Below are positions 54,753 to 63,635 of a DNA stretch of 64,000 nt, piece after piece. A model generated the notes under the pieces. That model had not been told where the DNA came from and made no database searches. It saw nothing but the letters and a program-made list of their open reading frames with translations. Position 1 is the stretch's first letter, and each line of letters begins with the position of its first letter. This DNA comes from Granulosicoccus sp045106195 (lineage in GTDB: Bacteria > Pseudomonadota > Gammaproteobacteria > Granulosicoccales > Granulosicoccaceae): the NCBI GenBank assembly GCA_045106195.1, contig JBGCEH010000014.1:102008-166007 (forward strand), written 5' to 3'. The translations under genes and the position numbers were made by a program.

Positions 54753-54773
54753 GGTTTACTCACGTTCATCTGT

Positions 54774-55385
54774 TTACGCCTTGAGCTTCATGGCATGGAT
54801 GGCGATTCGTTCACCCAGTGCCTTGCACAAATTTATCTCTGAATCGTTCAGGGCAGTATTGCCGTTTTCCCCCGACACATGGCTTGCGCCATACGGGGTA
54901 CCGCCGCGCTGCGTTTTCATCAAGTCTGGATTGGAGTAGGGCAAACCGCAGATGAGCATGCCGTGGTGCAACAGCGGGACCATCATAGTCAGCAGAGTGA
55001 TTTCCTGGCCACCGTGCATACTCCCGGTAGAGGTGAATACCCCGGCGGGTTTGCCGGCCAGCGACGCCTTGAACCAGTGTTCGGTTGTCTGGTCAATAAA
55101 ATGCTTCAGCGAGGCTGACATGTTTCCGAAATGCGTCGGCCCGCCAATGATCAGGGCATCACAACTGGACAGTTCTTCCAGCTGTACATACGGTGCTCCT
55201 TCGTCAGGCACGGCAGGAAGACGTTGCGAGCTTCTGTCGCCAACTTTCGGCACGGCACGAATGATAGCGTTACAGTGTTTGACTGACTCCACTCCGCGGC
55301 CGATTAACTGTGCCATGCGGTAAGCGTTGCCGCCATTGGTGTCGTAGACGATTAGCACGCGGCCATCGGATGTGCTGCTGTTCAC
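54774..55385 (-). CDS. wrbA: WrbA-type NAD(P)H:quinone oxidoreductase
   Basis: This 203-residue flavodoxin-like FMN protein makes two-electron reductions of quinones. The FMN phosphate loop is VLIVYDTNGGNAYRMAQLI, with later ALIIGGPTHFGNMSASLKHF and GVFTSTGSMHGGQEITLLTMM, both typical of WrbA. I chose GTG 55385, which has GAGAGG 4 bases upstream; a GTG or ATG further up at 55430 is possible. It diverges from a GspE-type ATPase gene. Confidence 0.9.
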   Translation of the reverse strand: MNSSTSDGRVLIVYDTNGGNAYRMAQLIGRGVESVKHCNAIIRAVPKVGDRSSQRLPAVPDEGAPYVQLEELSSCDALIIGGPTHFGNMSASLKHFIDQTTEHWFKASLAGKPAGVFTSTGSMHGGQEITLLTMMVPLLHHGMLICGLPYSNPDLMKTQRGGTPYGASHVSGENGNTALNDSEINLCKALGERIAIHAMKLKA

Positions 55386-55600
55386 ACTGCCTCTCGCTGA
55401 TTGTACTGCATGAAATATAGTTGTCCGCAACCTGGGCTTGACTGTGCTCTGGTACTCGCTTGACAGCCTTACGGTTCATGCAGTGTGTCACATTGGGTCA
55501 AAGGTTCGTGACGAAGGCTATAAGTTCTTACGTGTTTGTTCACGGCTTGAGGTGTTACGCCGCTAACCGTTCCATAACAATAAAAACTAGTGAACCTGAC

Positions 55601-57400
55601 GTGCTGACTGAAAATGCCAAACGTTTTGCCAATCCCGTTACCGGCAAACTCGAGCTTGAAGCGATTCTTGATGGATTGTTGATTGATGGGTTGATTGAGG
55701 AATCCAACAATGCCCTGCTCAGATCCATTTCCAAGCCACATGCGGGGCGAGAGGTTGCCAGCCCTCTCGAGCGAATAGCCGCGAGTGGGTGGACGAATGC
55801 CCGTAATGACCAGGAAAAGTTAACGCTGGATTTTCTTACGCGCTGGCTGGCAAAGAAAGTTGATTTGCCGTGGAAACGGATAGACCCCTTGCAGATTGAT
55901 GTGCCCGCAGTGACCTCGGTTACCTCGCATGCCTATGCATCCAGGTTCAATATCATCTGTATAGAGGTGAATGAGGATCATGTAGTGTTTGGTACCGCTG
56001 AACCGTACTTTACTGAGTGGCAGACAGAATTGCAGCGCATCCTCAACAAAGAGATTCGTCTGGTTATCTGTAATCCGGCAGATATCAAGCGGTATCTGCA
56101 CGAACTCTATTCTGTTTCCAAATCAGTTCTGGGTGCCAGAAATAATCAGAAACATCAATCCAGTGCTGTACAGAATCTTGAACAACTCATGGAGCTTGGC
56201 CGGCACGGCAAGCTTGAAGCCAATGATAGTCATGTGGTCAGTCTGGTTGACTGGTTATTGCAATATGCCTATGAACAGCGCGCCAGTGATATCCATCTTG
56301 AGCCGCGGCGTGAGACCGGGGCTGTGCGCTTTCGTATTGATGGCGTCATGCAGCAAGTCTATGATATGCCCGCAGGTGTCATGACGGCAGTTACCAGTCG
56401 CCTGAAAATACTCGGGCGGCTCGATGTTGCCGAGAAAAGGCGTCCTCAGGATGGCAGGCTCAAGACGCGCAACAGTGATGGCAAGGAAGTGGAGCTCAGG
56501 ATATCCACCATGCCGACCGCGTTCGGCGAGAAGATGGTCATGCGCATCTTCGACCCCGAGGTGCTACTTCGAGATCAAAGCCAGTTGGGGTTCGACAAGC
56601 GCGAGGCAGATATCTGGAACTCGATGATCCAACAGCCCAACGGCATACTGTTAGTGACAGGGCCCACAGGCTCAGGCAAGACCACAACGCTATACAGTTC
56701 GCTGCAGCAACTCGCAACGCCTGAGGTCAACGTTTGCACCATTGAAGATCCCATTGAGCTGGTTGTACCGGCGTTTAACCAGATGCAGGTACAGCACAAT
56801 ATTGAGCTGGACTTTGCCTCTGGTGTCAGAACCCTCCTGAGACAGGATCCGGATATCATTATGGTTGGAGAAATACGCGATCTGGAAACAGCACAGATGG
56901 CGGTCCAGGCAGCGTTGACAGGGCATCTTGTCATATCCACCTTGCATACCAACGATGCCGCTTCAGCTGTGACGCGACTACTGGAATTAGGAGTGCCTTA
57001 CTATTTGATCCGCTCGACGCTCATCGGCGTTGTTGCACAACGACTGGTGCGTACTTTCTGCCCTTCGTGTGTTGCAAAGGCCGACCCTGACGCGGCACGG
57101 TGGAGCGAGTTGATGGCGCCGTGGAAGACGCCAGTTCCAGAACATATCAATCAGCCGGTCGGGTGTCTTGAATGTCGTAATTCGGGGTTCAAGGGGCGTG
57201 CAGGAATTTATGAGCTTCTGCAGATGAGCTCTGCTGTCAAAGAGATGATTACACCGACAGTGCATCTGGAAGATCTACGCAAACAGGCCTATAAGAGCGG
57301 CATGCGTCCCTTACGAGTCAGCGGCTTGCACAAGGTTGCACAGGGTAAGACCAGCTATGAAGAGATCCTCAAGGTCACGCCTGCACCGTTAATGGGTTGA
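55601..57400 (+). CDS. Orphan GspE/PilB-type ATPase
   Basis: This ATPase of about 600 residues is the second member of the assembly ATPase family in the window. It has Walker A GPTGSGKTTT, the LLRQDPDIIMVGEIRDLE acid box, a TLHTNDAASAV His box and a four-cysteine zinc site (CPSC and CLEC). It keeps the long N-terminal domains lacking in the MSHA-like ATPase. No secretin, platform or pilin gene lies nearby. The start is uncertain: GTG 55601 opens the homologous ENAKRFANPVTG stretch, while the frame is open from 55460. It may serve a type IV pilus or type II secretion set encoded elsewhere. Confidence 0.85.
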   Translation: MLTENAKRFANPVTGKLELEAILDGLLIDGLIEESNNALLRSISKPHAGREVASPLERIAASGWTNARNDQEKLTLDFLTRWLAKKVDLPWKRIDPLQIDVPAVTSVTSHAYASRFNIICIEVNEDHVVFGTAEPYFTEWQTELQRILNKEIRLVICNPADIKRYLHELYSVSKSVLGARNNQKHQSSAVQNLEQLMELGRHGKLEANDSHVVSLVDWLLQYAYEQRASDIHLEPRRETGAVRFRIDGVMQQVYDMPAGVMTAVTSRLKILGRLDVAEKRRPQDGRLKTRNSDGKEVELRISTMPTAFGEKMVMRIFDPEVLLRDQSQLGFDKREADIWNSMIQQPNGILLVTGPTGSGKTTTLYSSLQQLATPEVNVCTIEDPIELVVPAFNQMQVQHNIELDFASGVRTLLRQDPDIIMVGEIRDLETAQMAVQAALTGHLVISTLHTNDAASAVTRLLELGVPYYLIRSTLIGVVAQRLVRTFCPSCVAKADPDAARWSELMAPWKTPVPEHINQPVGCLECRNSGFKGRAGIYELLQMSSAVKEMITPTVHLEDLRKQAYKSGMRPLRVSGLHKVAQGKTSYEEILKVTPAPLMG

Positions 57401-57524
57401 AGACGTGAGAACTACTATTCGTAGGTGTGTGGGTGTGAGATCGGCTATGCATAGCTGGAACAAATCCGGGGATTCGGTGCTCTGACGGTATCATCTAAAG
57501 CTTAATACAATAGTGGTTCCATAT

Positions 57525-57532
57525 TGTAGACA
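57525..57532. promoter_or_regulatory. Candidate GntR/FCD operator upstream of NCS2 transporter
   Basis: TGTAGACA lies 66 bases before the transporter start. It has the TGT-NN-ACA form also seen twice between puuE and puuD. Binding by the cluster's GntR regulator is inferred. Confidence 0.45.
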
Positions 57533-57597
57533 GAAATGTGTGCAATGTTAGTGCGTCTCGTGTACATTCCGGTGGTTTATGACTATTGGAGTATGAA

Positions 57598-58959
57598 ATG
57601 GCAAGGACACACGGCGGTATGACGCCTGCACAGATGCGCGATCCCAATTATTTTCCTGGCATTGTTAAAGGCACACCTCTGGGAATACAGCACGTTCTTG
57701 CCATGTTTGTGAGCAACGTCACGCCAGCCATAATTGTCTCGGGTGCCGCTGGTTTCGGCTTTGGTTCCGCTGACATTTCGAACATGATCTACATGATCCA
57801 GATGTCGATGGTCTTTGCAGGTATTGCCACGCTGATTCAAACCGTGGGCATCGGTCCAATGGGGGCAAGACTGCCCGTTGTGCAGGGTACAAGTTTCGCT
57901 TTCATTCCTATCATGATTCCCATCGCCATCCAGTTCGGCATGCCTGCATTAATGGGTGGGATCGTCGCCGGTGGTATCTTTCACTTCTTTCTCGGGACCA
58001 TTGTCGGGCGCATCCGGCACTGGCTGCCGCCATTGGTAACGGGATTGATTGTGTTAATGATCGGCCTGGCATTGGTGAAGGTCGGCATCCAGTATGCAGC
58101 AGGTGGCGTTCCTCTGATGGGTGATCCGGAGTTTGGAACGTTCAAACACTGGGGTCTTGCGCTGACGGTTATCGTCGTCACGTTGGGATTGAAATTCTTC
58201 ACCAAGGGTATGTTGTCGGTATCGGCTGTGCTTCTTGGCCTATTGGCAGGATATGCCGTTGCTTTTATATCGGGCATGGTCAGCTTTGAGAATGTTGGTC
58301 GTGCAGTCTGGTTCTCTGCGCCTAATCCCTTGCACTTCGGTATTGAGTTCAATGTTGCTGCCGTTATTGGTATGTGTCTGATGGGAGTGATTTCAGCAAT
58401 CGAAACCGTGGGTGATATCTCCGGCATTACAAAAGGTGGTGCCGGGCGTGAGGCAACCGACAAGGAAATAGCCGGCGGTACACTGGCAGATGGTTTTGGT
58501 ACTGCGTTGTCAGGCGTTTTCGGTGCATTGCCTAATACCTCTTTCAGCCAGAATGTGGGCCTGATATCCATGACGGGTGTCATGAGTCGTCACGTTGTCA
58601 CTATCGGTGCGCTGTTTCTGATTGTCTGCGGACTTGTGCCCAAGTTTGGTGCGGTGATTTCCAGTATGCCCATTGCGGTTCTGGGTGGTGGCGTTATAGT
58701 CATGTTCGGCATGATCGCTGCCGCGGGTGCCAGCATGTTGGCAGATGTGGTCTGGAATAGACGCAACATGATGATCTTTGCTATCGCCCTGTCGGTAGGT
58801 CTTGGCTTGCAATTAGTGCCAAGTGCGCTTCAACACTTGCCCTCTACCCTGAAGGTTCTAATGACATCCGGGTTGCTACCAGCGGCTTTGATTGCCATTG
58901 TACTGAACCTTGTCATCCCTGAGGAAGAGGATGAGTTGAAAGAGGCGGCAGAGTCGTAG
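57598..58959 (+). CDS. NCS2 family nucleobase:cation symporter, probable urate/xanthine importer
   Basis: This 453-residue membrane protein has about 14 helices. The NCS2 signature is SFSQNVGLISMTGVMSRHV, and the ISAIETVGDISGITKGG segment is the substrate-binding helix. Bacterial relatives import urate, xanthine or uracil with protons. The urate-degrading genes beside it favour urate or xanthine. GGAG at 57588-57591 supports ATG 57598; an in-frame TTG at 57586 is less likely. Confidence 0.9.
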   Translation: MARTHGGMTPAQMRDPNYFPGIVKGTPLGIQHVLAMFVSNVTPAIIVSGAAGFGFGSADISNMIYMIQMSMVFAGIATLIQTVGIGPMGARLPVVQGTSFAFIPIMIPIAIQFGMPALMGGIVAGGIFHFFLGTIVGRIRHWLPPLVTGLIVLMIGLALVKVGIQYAAGGVPLMGDPEFGTFKHWGLALTVIVVTLGLKFFTKGMLSVSAVLLGLLAGYAVAFISGMVSFENVGRAVWFSAPNPLHFGIEFNVAAVIGMCLMGVISAIETVGDISGITKGGAGREATDKEIAGGTLADGFGTALSGVFGALPNTSFSQNVGLISMTGVMSRHVVTIGALFLIVCGLVPKFGAVISSMPIAVLGGGVIVMFGMIAAAGASMLADVVWNRRNMMIFAIALSVGLGLQLVPSALQHLPSTLKVLMTSGLLPAALIAIVLNLVIPEEEDELKEAAES

Positions 58960-59001
58960 ACAGTTTCCCTCTGTAAGCACCATTAGTCTGTTGTGTAAAA
59001 C

Positions 59002-59034
59002 GTGTGCTGGAATGCGTTGCAGGTTCCAGCACAC
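59002..59034. terminator. Candidate hairpin terminator between convergent genes
   Basis: GTGTGCTGGAA (59002-59012) and TTCCAGCACAC (59024-59034) are perfect 11-base arms around an 11-base loop. No T run follows. It lies between the transporter gene and the convergent puuE fusion and shares sequence with the hairpin at 31042-31082. Confidence 0.55.
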
Positions 59035-59077
59035 AAGGTTTGGTCAGTGATGTCGTTGTTTCACTGCAACAGCTTTG

Positions 59078-60517
59078 TTAGTTGGGCGAGTGATGCTTGT
59101 GCCAATGCTCTGCAATGTCGATACGCCGCGCTACCCATACTTTGTCGAAGTCAGCAATGTAATCCAGAAATCGTACCAGTGAGGCGATTCGTCCAGGACG
59201 TCCGATAAGCCGGCAATGCAGCCCGATAGACAACATGCGCGGTGTATCCGCGCCTTCTGCATACAAGGTGTCGAAGCTGTCTTTCAGGTAGTTGAAAAAC
59301 TGATCACCGGCATTGAAACCTTGTGGTGATGCAAAACGCATATCGTTTGCATCGAGAGTGTAGGGCACGGTCAGTTGAGGTGTGTCTGCATGGCTGCTTT
59401 CCCAATAAGGCAGGTCATCGGCATAGCTATCTGCGTTGTACCTGAACCCCCCTTCTTCAGCCACCAGCCTGTGCGAGTTTGGACTGCAACGCCCGAGGTA
59501 CCAGCCGAGTGGTCTTGCGCCTGTGGCACGTGTGTGTGTTTCTATCGCCAGCCGCAAATGTTCACGCTCTGTTGCCTCATCCACGTACTGATAGTCAATC
59601 CATCGATAACCGTGACTGGCGATTTCCCAGTCTGAAGCCAGCATCGCCGCCACCGCTTCGGGGTTTCTTTCCAGAGCCATGGCCACGCCGAACACGGTAA
59701 CGGGTAGCTGCCGTTGCGAAAACAGTTTGTGCAAGCGCCAAAAGCCAACTCTGGAACCATACTCATAGATGGATTCCATATTCATGTGTCTGACACCTTG
59801 CAAAGCCTGGGCACCGACAATCTCGGACAGGAAAGCTTCAGAGGCGGCGTCTCCGTGCAGTACGCAGTTCTCGGCGCCTTCTTCGTAGTTGATGACAAAC
59901 TGCACGGCGATGCGTGCATTACCTGGCCAGTTGGCAACCGGTGGGTTATTGGCGTAACCGACAAGATCACGTGGATACCCGGCATTTATCAGTGTCTCTA
60001 ACCTGAGCATCGCTATCCGATTGATCTCTGTGAGTGCTCGTTCGAATTCTGCTTCAGGCTCGTTTTCCAGGCGTTCTTCGAAGCCTGCCAGTATCTGGTG
60101 CCGGTTACTGCCACGAACTGCCATGATGAAGGGAATATCAAACTTCGCCTTGTAGGTATCATTCAGTCGTTGAAAGCGTTCGAGTTCTTGCGCAGTACAT
60201 TGATCAAGTCCTGCGCTTGATTGTTCATCTGTCGAGTCGTTTGTCAGTTCTCCCTTGGCTGCAGCGCGTCCAGCCAGGTCGGGGTGCGCCCGGATCAGTG
60301 CAAGCTTCTCTTCATGCGTGGCAATGTCCAATACTGAGGACATTGCGTTCGCCAGGCTGGTAAGCGTGGTATGCGTGGCATCGATTCCCAGCTCATAGGT
60401 GCGTTTGGCCACCCAGGGAGAGTGCTCGTACACACCTCCGAAACGTTTTACGAATGCGTCGAGCGTCAGTGAGGCAGGTGCTTCTCGAAAGTTTTTCGTT
60501 TGAGAGCGGCTGGTCAT
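59078..60517 (-). CDS. puuE: Fused OHCU decarboxylase-allantoinase (PuuE)
   Basis: This 479-residue bifunctional enzyme has two domains. Residues 1-170 are 2-oxo-4-hydroxy-4-carboxy-5-ureidoimidazoline decarboxylase, with the HPDLAG motif at 78-83 and KFDIPFIMAVRG. Residues 175-479 are a polysaccharide-deacetylase-like allantoinase of the PuuE type, with the VINYEEGAE strand, EIASHGYRWIDYQ and the GWYLGRCSPNS loop. It would make (S)-allantoin and then open it to allantoate, two successive steps. The gene diverges from puuD across an operator-like region. Confidence 0.92.
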   Translation of the reverse strand: MTSRSQTKNFREAPASLTLDAFVKRFGGVYEHSPWVAKRTYELGIDATHTTLTSLANAMSSVLDIATHEEKLALIRAHPDLAGRAAAKGELTNDSTDEQSSAGLDQCTAQELERFQRLNDTYKAKFDIPFIMAVRGSNRHQILAGFEERLENEPEAEFERALTEINRIAMLRLETLINAGYPRDLVGYANNPPVANWPGNARIAVQFVINYEEGAENCVLHGDAASEAFLSEIVGAQALQGVRHMNMESIYEYGSRVGFWRLHKLFSQRQLPVTVFGVAMALERNPEAVAAMLASDWEIASHGYRWIDYQYVDEATEREHLRLAIETHTRATGARPLGWYLGRCSPNSHRLVAEEGGFRYNADSYADDLPYWESSHADTPQLTVPYTLDANDMRFASPQGFNAGDQFFNYLKDSFDTLYAEGADTPRMLSIGLHCRLIGRPGRIASLVRFLDYIADFDKVWVARRIDIAEHWHKHHSPN

Positions 60518-60612
60518 TTTGATGGATATCCTTGAGAGTGGGCAGTGATTCGTCGCAGTGAGTGTTAACTGACAGTTAGGTTACCAGTACGTGCAATAAT
60601 CGATGAACTTAA

Positions 60613-60620
60613 TGTATACA
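60613..60620. promoter_or_regulatory. Candidate GntR/FCD operator between puuE and puuD
   Basis: TGTATACA is a perfect 8-base palindrome in the AT-rich stretch between the divergent puuE and puuD genes. It matches TGT-NN-ACA, like sites at 57525 and 60649. Confidence 0.5.
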
Positions 60621-60648
60621 ACTAACAAAACAATATAAAGTACAAAAA

Positions 60649-60656
60649 TGTTGACA
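60649..60656. promoter_or_regulatory. Candidate GntR/FCD operator and overlapping -35-like box
   Basis: TGTTGACA is the third TGT-NN-ACA site, 36 bases after the previous one. The TTGACA within it matches a -35 box for a plus-strand promoter, but no good -10 box stands at the right spacing. Confidence 0.45.
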
Positions 60657-60806
60657 GTGTATGTCATCGCAAGTACCTTCCGACTGCATCATATGACAGA
60701 TTATTCTCAATAGCGTCTGGAAGAGACCCTTGGGTATCAGAAAGACCGGGCACTGAAATTGAGTGCTGGCAATAATGATTTACCGTCTGATCTGGAGGTC
60801 AGTGCG

Positions 60807-62015
60807 ATGGAAGGCTACATTCTTGAATGGCTCAGCTTGTTGGGCCGATGGGTTCATCTGGTGACAGGTATCGCCTGGATTGGGGCCTCATTCTATTTTG
60901 TCTGGCTGGATAACAGCCTGCAAGCGCCAAAGCTTGCCAGTGATGAGGAGCGTGGCGTGGGCGGCGAGGTCTGGTCGGTTCATGGGGGAGGGTTCTACCA
61001 CGCGCAGAAATACAAGATCGCACCGCCTGAACTTCCCGATACCCTGCACTGGTTCAAATGGGAGGCCTACACCACCTGGATAACCGGGATGTTCCTGATA
61101 TCGCTGATGTACTGGTATCAGGCAGAGATTTATCTGATCGATCCCGGTGTCATGGATCTGAGCAAACCGGTTGCGGTATTGCTGGGCATGTTGACGCTGC
61201 TAGTCGGGTGGATTGTTTACGATTTTCTGTGCAAGTCTCCCATCGGCACCCACGAAGCAAAACTCAGCGCAGCGATGTTTGTCTTTGTGTCACTGGCTGC
61301 CTGGGGTCTTTGCCAGATTTTCAGTGGTCGGGGGGCCTACCTTCACTTCGGAGCCATGTTGGGCACCATCATGGTGGCCAATGTATTCTTTGTGATCATG
61401 CCAGGGCAGCGAGATCTTGTGGCTGCCAAGTCAGAAGGACGTCCGCCAAATCCGATTCATGGCATCCGCGCCAAACAGCGCTCTGTGCACAATACTTATT
61501 TCACGTTGCCCGTGTTGTTGGTGATGATCAGTAACCATTATGCGATGACCTGGGGGCATGAATTCAACTGGCTTATTCTTATTGCGATGTCGGTGGCTGG
61601 AGCGCTGATTCGCGTGTTTTTCGTCCAACGACATCATGGCAGGAATCAGCCGTTGACTTTGGTACTGGCTGCTGTATTGATTATGGGTGTCGCCGCCGCT
61701 ATCGCACCGAAGCCAAGAACCGTAGGTCTGTCCGGCAATGCCGTGAGCGGCGCCGAGCTGTTTGCGCAAGTGCAGGGCGTGATGGCATCCCGATGCGTTA
61801 GCTGCCACGCCGATATGCCCACCCAGCCAGGTTTTGCTGCGCCTCCCAAGGGTGTTGTGATTGAAAGTGCCGAAGATATCCTGAAACAGGCTGACACCAT
61901 TTACCAACAAGTGGTTGTCACGAAAGCAATGCCCATTGGCAATCTTACGCAGATTACTGACGATGAGCGCGCGACTATCGAGCAATGGTTTTTAACGGGG
62001 TCAAAAGCTGAATGA
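60807..62015 (+). CDS. puuD: Membrane urate hydroxylase with C-terminal cytochrome c domain
   Basis: This 402-residue enzyme oxidises urate to 5-hydroxyisourate and passes the electrons to its own C-terminal cytochrome c. The N-terminal membrane part has the family opening GRWVHLVTGIAWIGASFYFVWLDN and about eight helices. The C-terminal domain has the haem motif CVSCH followed by a methionine loop. ATG 60807 has GGAGG 8 bases upstream and gives the normal PuuD start; a frame start at 60759 (TTG) would add 16 residues. It overlaps allE by 4 bp. Confidence 0.92.
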   Translation: MEGYILEWLSLLGRWVHLVTGIAWIGASFYFVWLDNSLQAPKLASDEERGVGGEVWSVHGGGFYHAQKYKIAPPELPDTLHWFKWEAYTTWITGMFLISLMYWYQAEIYLIDPGVMDLSKPVAVLLGMLTLLVGWIVYDFLCKSPIGTHEAKLSAAMFVFVSLAAWGLCQIFSGRGAYLHFGAMLGTIMVANVFFVIMPGQRDLVAAKSEGRPPNPIHGIRAKQRSVHNTYFTLPVLLVMISNHYAMTWGHEFNWLILIAMSVAGALIRVFFVQRHHGRNQPLTLVLAAVLIMGVAAAIAPKPRTVGLSGNAVSGAELFAQVQGVMASRCVSCHADMPTQPGFAAPPKGVVIESAEDILKQADTIYQQVVVTKAMPIGNLTQITDDERATIEQWFLTGSKAE

Positions 62016-62830
62016 GGCATGCAAAGTACTATTCACCACAAGGCGGGTTGCCGGATCAGACGGAACTACTGACTGATCGTGCCATGGTCAGGGAAGCCTT
62101 CACGGTTATACCGAAGGGTGTGCTGCGCGATATCGTCGCCAGCCTGCTGCCATTCTGGGACAAGACGCGATGCTGGATCATCGCGAAACCGATTGCAGGC
62201 TTCTCAACCACGTTCAGCCACTATATCGTTGAGGTAGAGGCAGGCGGAGGCAGCCGGAAAACCGAGCCTGATCCCCGTGTTCAAGGTGTTCTGTTTGTTG
62301 TTGAAGGTTTTATTGACCTGACTGTTGATGGTCAGACCCATACGCTTGAACCCGGAGGCTATGCTTACTTGCCTGCTGGAAGTCACTGGACCATTCACAA
62401 CAGTAAGACCGACATTGTACGCTTTCACTGGATACGCAAAGCGTATGAACAGGTGGATGGAATAGAGCAACCACCGGTGGTCATATCCAGCGACCAGCAA
62501 GTTGATCCCACAGCTATGCCAAATACAGAAGGGCAATGGGCGACAACACGGTTCGTTGCCCCGGGAGATCTGCGTCATGATATGCACGTCACTATTGTGA
62601 CCTTGCAGCCTGGTGCCGTCATTCCTTTTCTGGAAACTCATGTGATGGAGCATGGTCTGTATATTCTGGAAGGCAAGGGAGTTTATCGACTTAACGAAGA
62701 CTGGGTTGAAGTTGAGGCGGGTGATTACCTCTGGTTACGTGCCTTCTGTCCACAGGCTTGCTACGCTGGTGGACCAGGCCCGTTCCGGTATCTGCTTTAC
62801 AAGGATGTCAATAGACATCCTGTCTTGTAG
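62012..62830 (+). CDS. allE: (S)-ureidoglycine aminohydrolase
   Basis: This 272-residue bicupin enzyme removes ammonia from (S)-ureidoglycine to give (S)-ureidoglycolate. Cupin motifs are VEGFIDLTVDGQTHTLEPGGYAYLPAGSHWTI in the first half and a TLQPGAVIPFLETHVMEHGLYILEGKG block in the second, with the metal-binding ETHVMEH. ATG 62012 overlaps the puuD stop (ATGA), so both are made together. Confidence 0.92.
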   Translation: MRHAKYYSPQGGLPDQTELLTDRAMVREAFTVIPKGVLRDIVASLLPFWDKTRCWIIAKPIAGFSTTFSHYIVEVEAGGGSRKTEPDPRVQGVLFVVEGFIDLTVDGQTHTLEPGGYAYLPAGSHWTIHNSKTDIVRFHWIRKAYEQVDGIEQPPVVISSDQQVDPTAMPNTEGQWATTRFVAPGDLRHDMHVTIVTLQPGAVIPFLETHVMEHGLYILEGKGVYRLNEDWVEVEAGDYLWLRAFCPQACYAGGPGPFRYLLYKDVNRHPVL

Positions 62831-62873
62831 CTTTTTACAGTCCTTTATTTCGTCTTAAAAACGTTAAATCGCC

Positions 62874-63635
62874 ATGGTAGTGAAAAGTCGAAGTCAATCC
62901 AAACGCTCAACGTCTGCTGAGCCGCTGATAGTACCGAATGACGATGACAACAGCTCCACGCAGGATGAGAGACTGTATAACGAGATACTTGACGCCATAC
63001 TTGACCATCGTCTGAGTCCGGGTGTCAAATTAAAGGAAGACGAGCTGTCCGATATTTTCTCCGTCAGTCGAACGGTTGTTCGTCGTGCCTTGTTGAGGCT
63101 ATGTCATGATCGGATTGTTGATATCCAGCCCAATCGCGGTGCAACCATCATGCAGCCTGATGTTCGCAAGGCGCGCGAGATTCTCGGTGCCCGGCGTCTA
63201 ATCGAGGCTGAGTTGATCAAGGAAGCCATTCAGTTTGCGAACAAACGATCCTTGAATTCGTTGCGAGCCTGTGTGGAAGGGGAGCGAGACCAGGTGCGCC
63301 GGCAGCAAATGGGCAGTGGCCTGCGTCTTTCTGGTGATTTCCATATTCAGCTTGCGCTGTTGTCGCAGAATTCAACGCTCATTGGCTATTTGAAAGAACT
63401 GGTACCGCAAACTTCGCTTATCATTGCGATGTATCAGACCCCGCATCACACACTGTGTGCCCATCAGGAACATTTTGACATCATAGACGTTATTGAAAGC
63501 GGAGACACCGAGGCTGCGCAAACCATAATGGTGAAGCATCTGCATAACATCGAAGCAAAACTTGATCTTGGCAACGAACGCTCACCGGGTGATCTGTATG
63601 CTGCGTTTGCGCATGTCAGGAAATCTGATCAATAG
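62874..63635 (+). CDS. GntR-family regulator with FCD domain
   Basis: This 253-residue regulator has an N-terminal winged helix at about residues 32-95 with the GVKLKEDELSDIFSVSRTVVRRALLRLCHDRIVDIQPNRG motif typical of GntR. The C-terminal helical FCD domain (about 105-235) holds metal- or effector-binding histidines such as DFHIQLALLS and HQEHFDIIDVI. It follows allE by 43 bases and probably controls the urate cluster. The TGT-NN-ACA sites are its likely targets. The ligand may be urate or allantoin, which is inferred. Confidence 0.88.
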   Translation: MVVKSRSQSKRSTSAEPLIVPNDDDNSSTQDERLYNEILDAILDHRLSPGVKLKEDELSDIFSVSRTVVRRALLRLCHDRIVDIQPNRGATIMQPDVRKAREILGARRLIEAELIKEAIQFANKRSLNSLRACVEGERDQVRRQQMGSGLRLSGDFHIQLALLSQNSTLIGYLKELVPQTSLIIAMYQTPHHTLCAHQEHFDIIDVIESGDTEAAQTIMVKHLHNIEAKLDLGNERSPGDLYAAFAHVRKSDQ

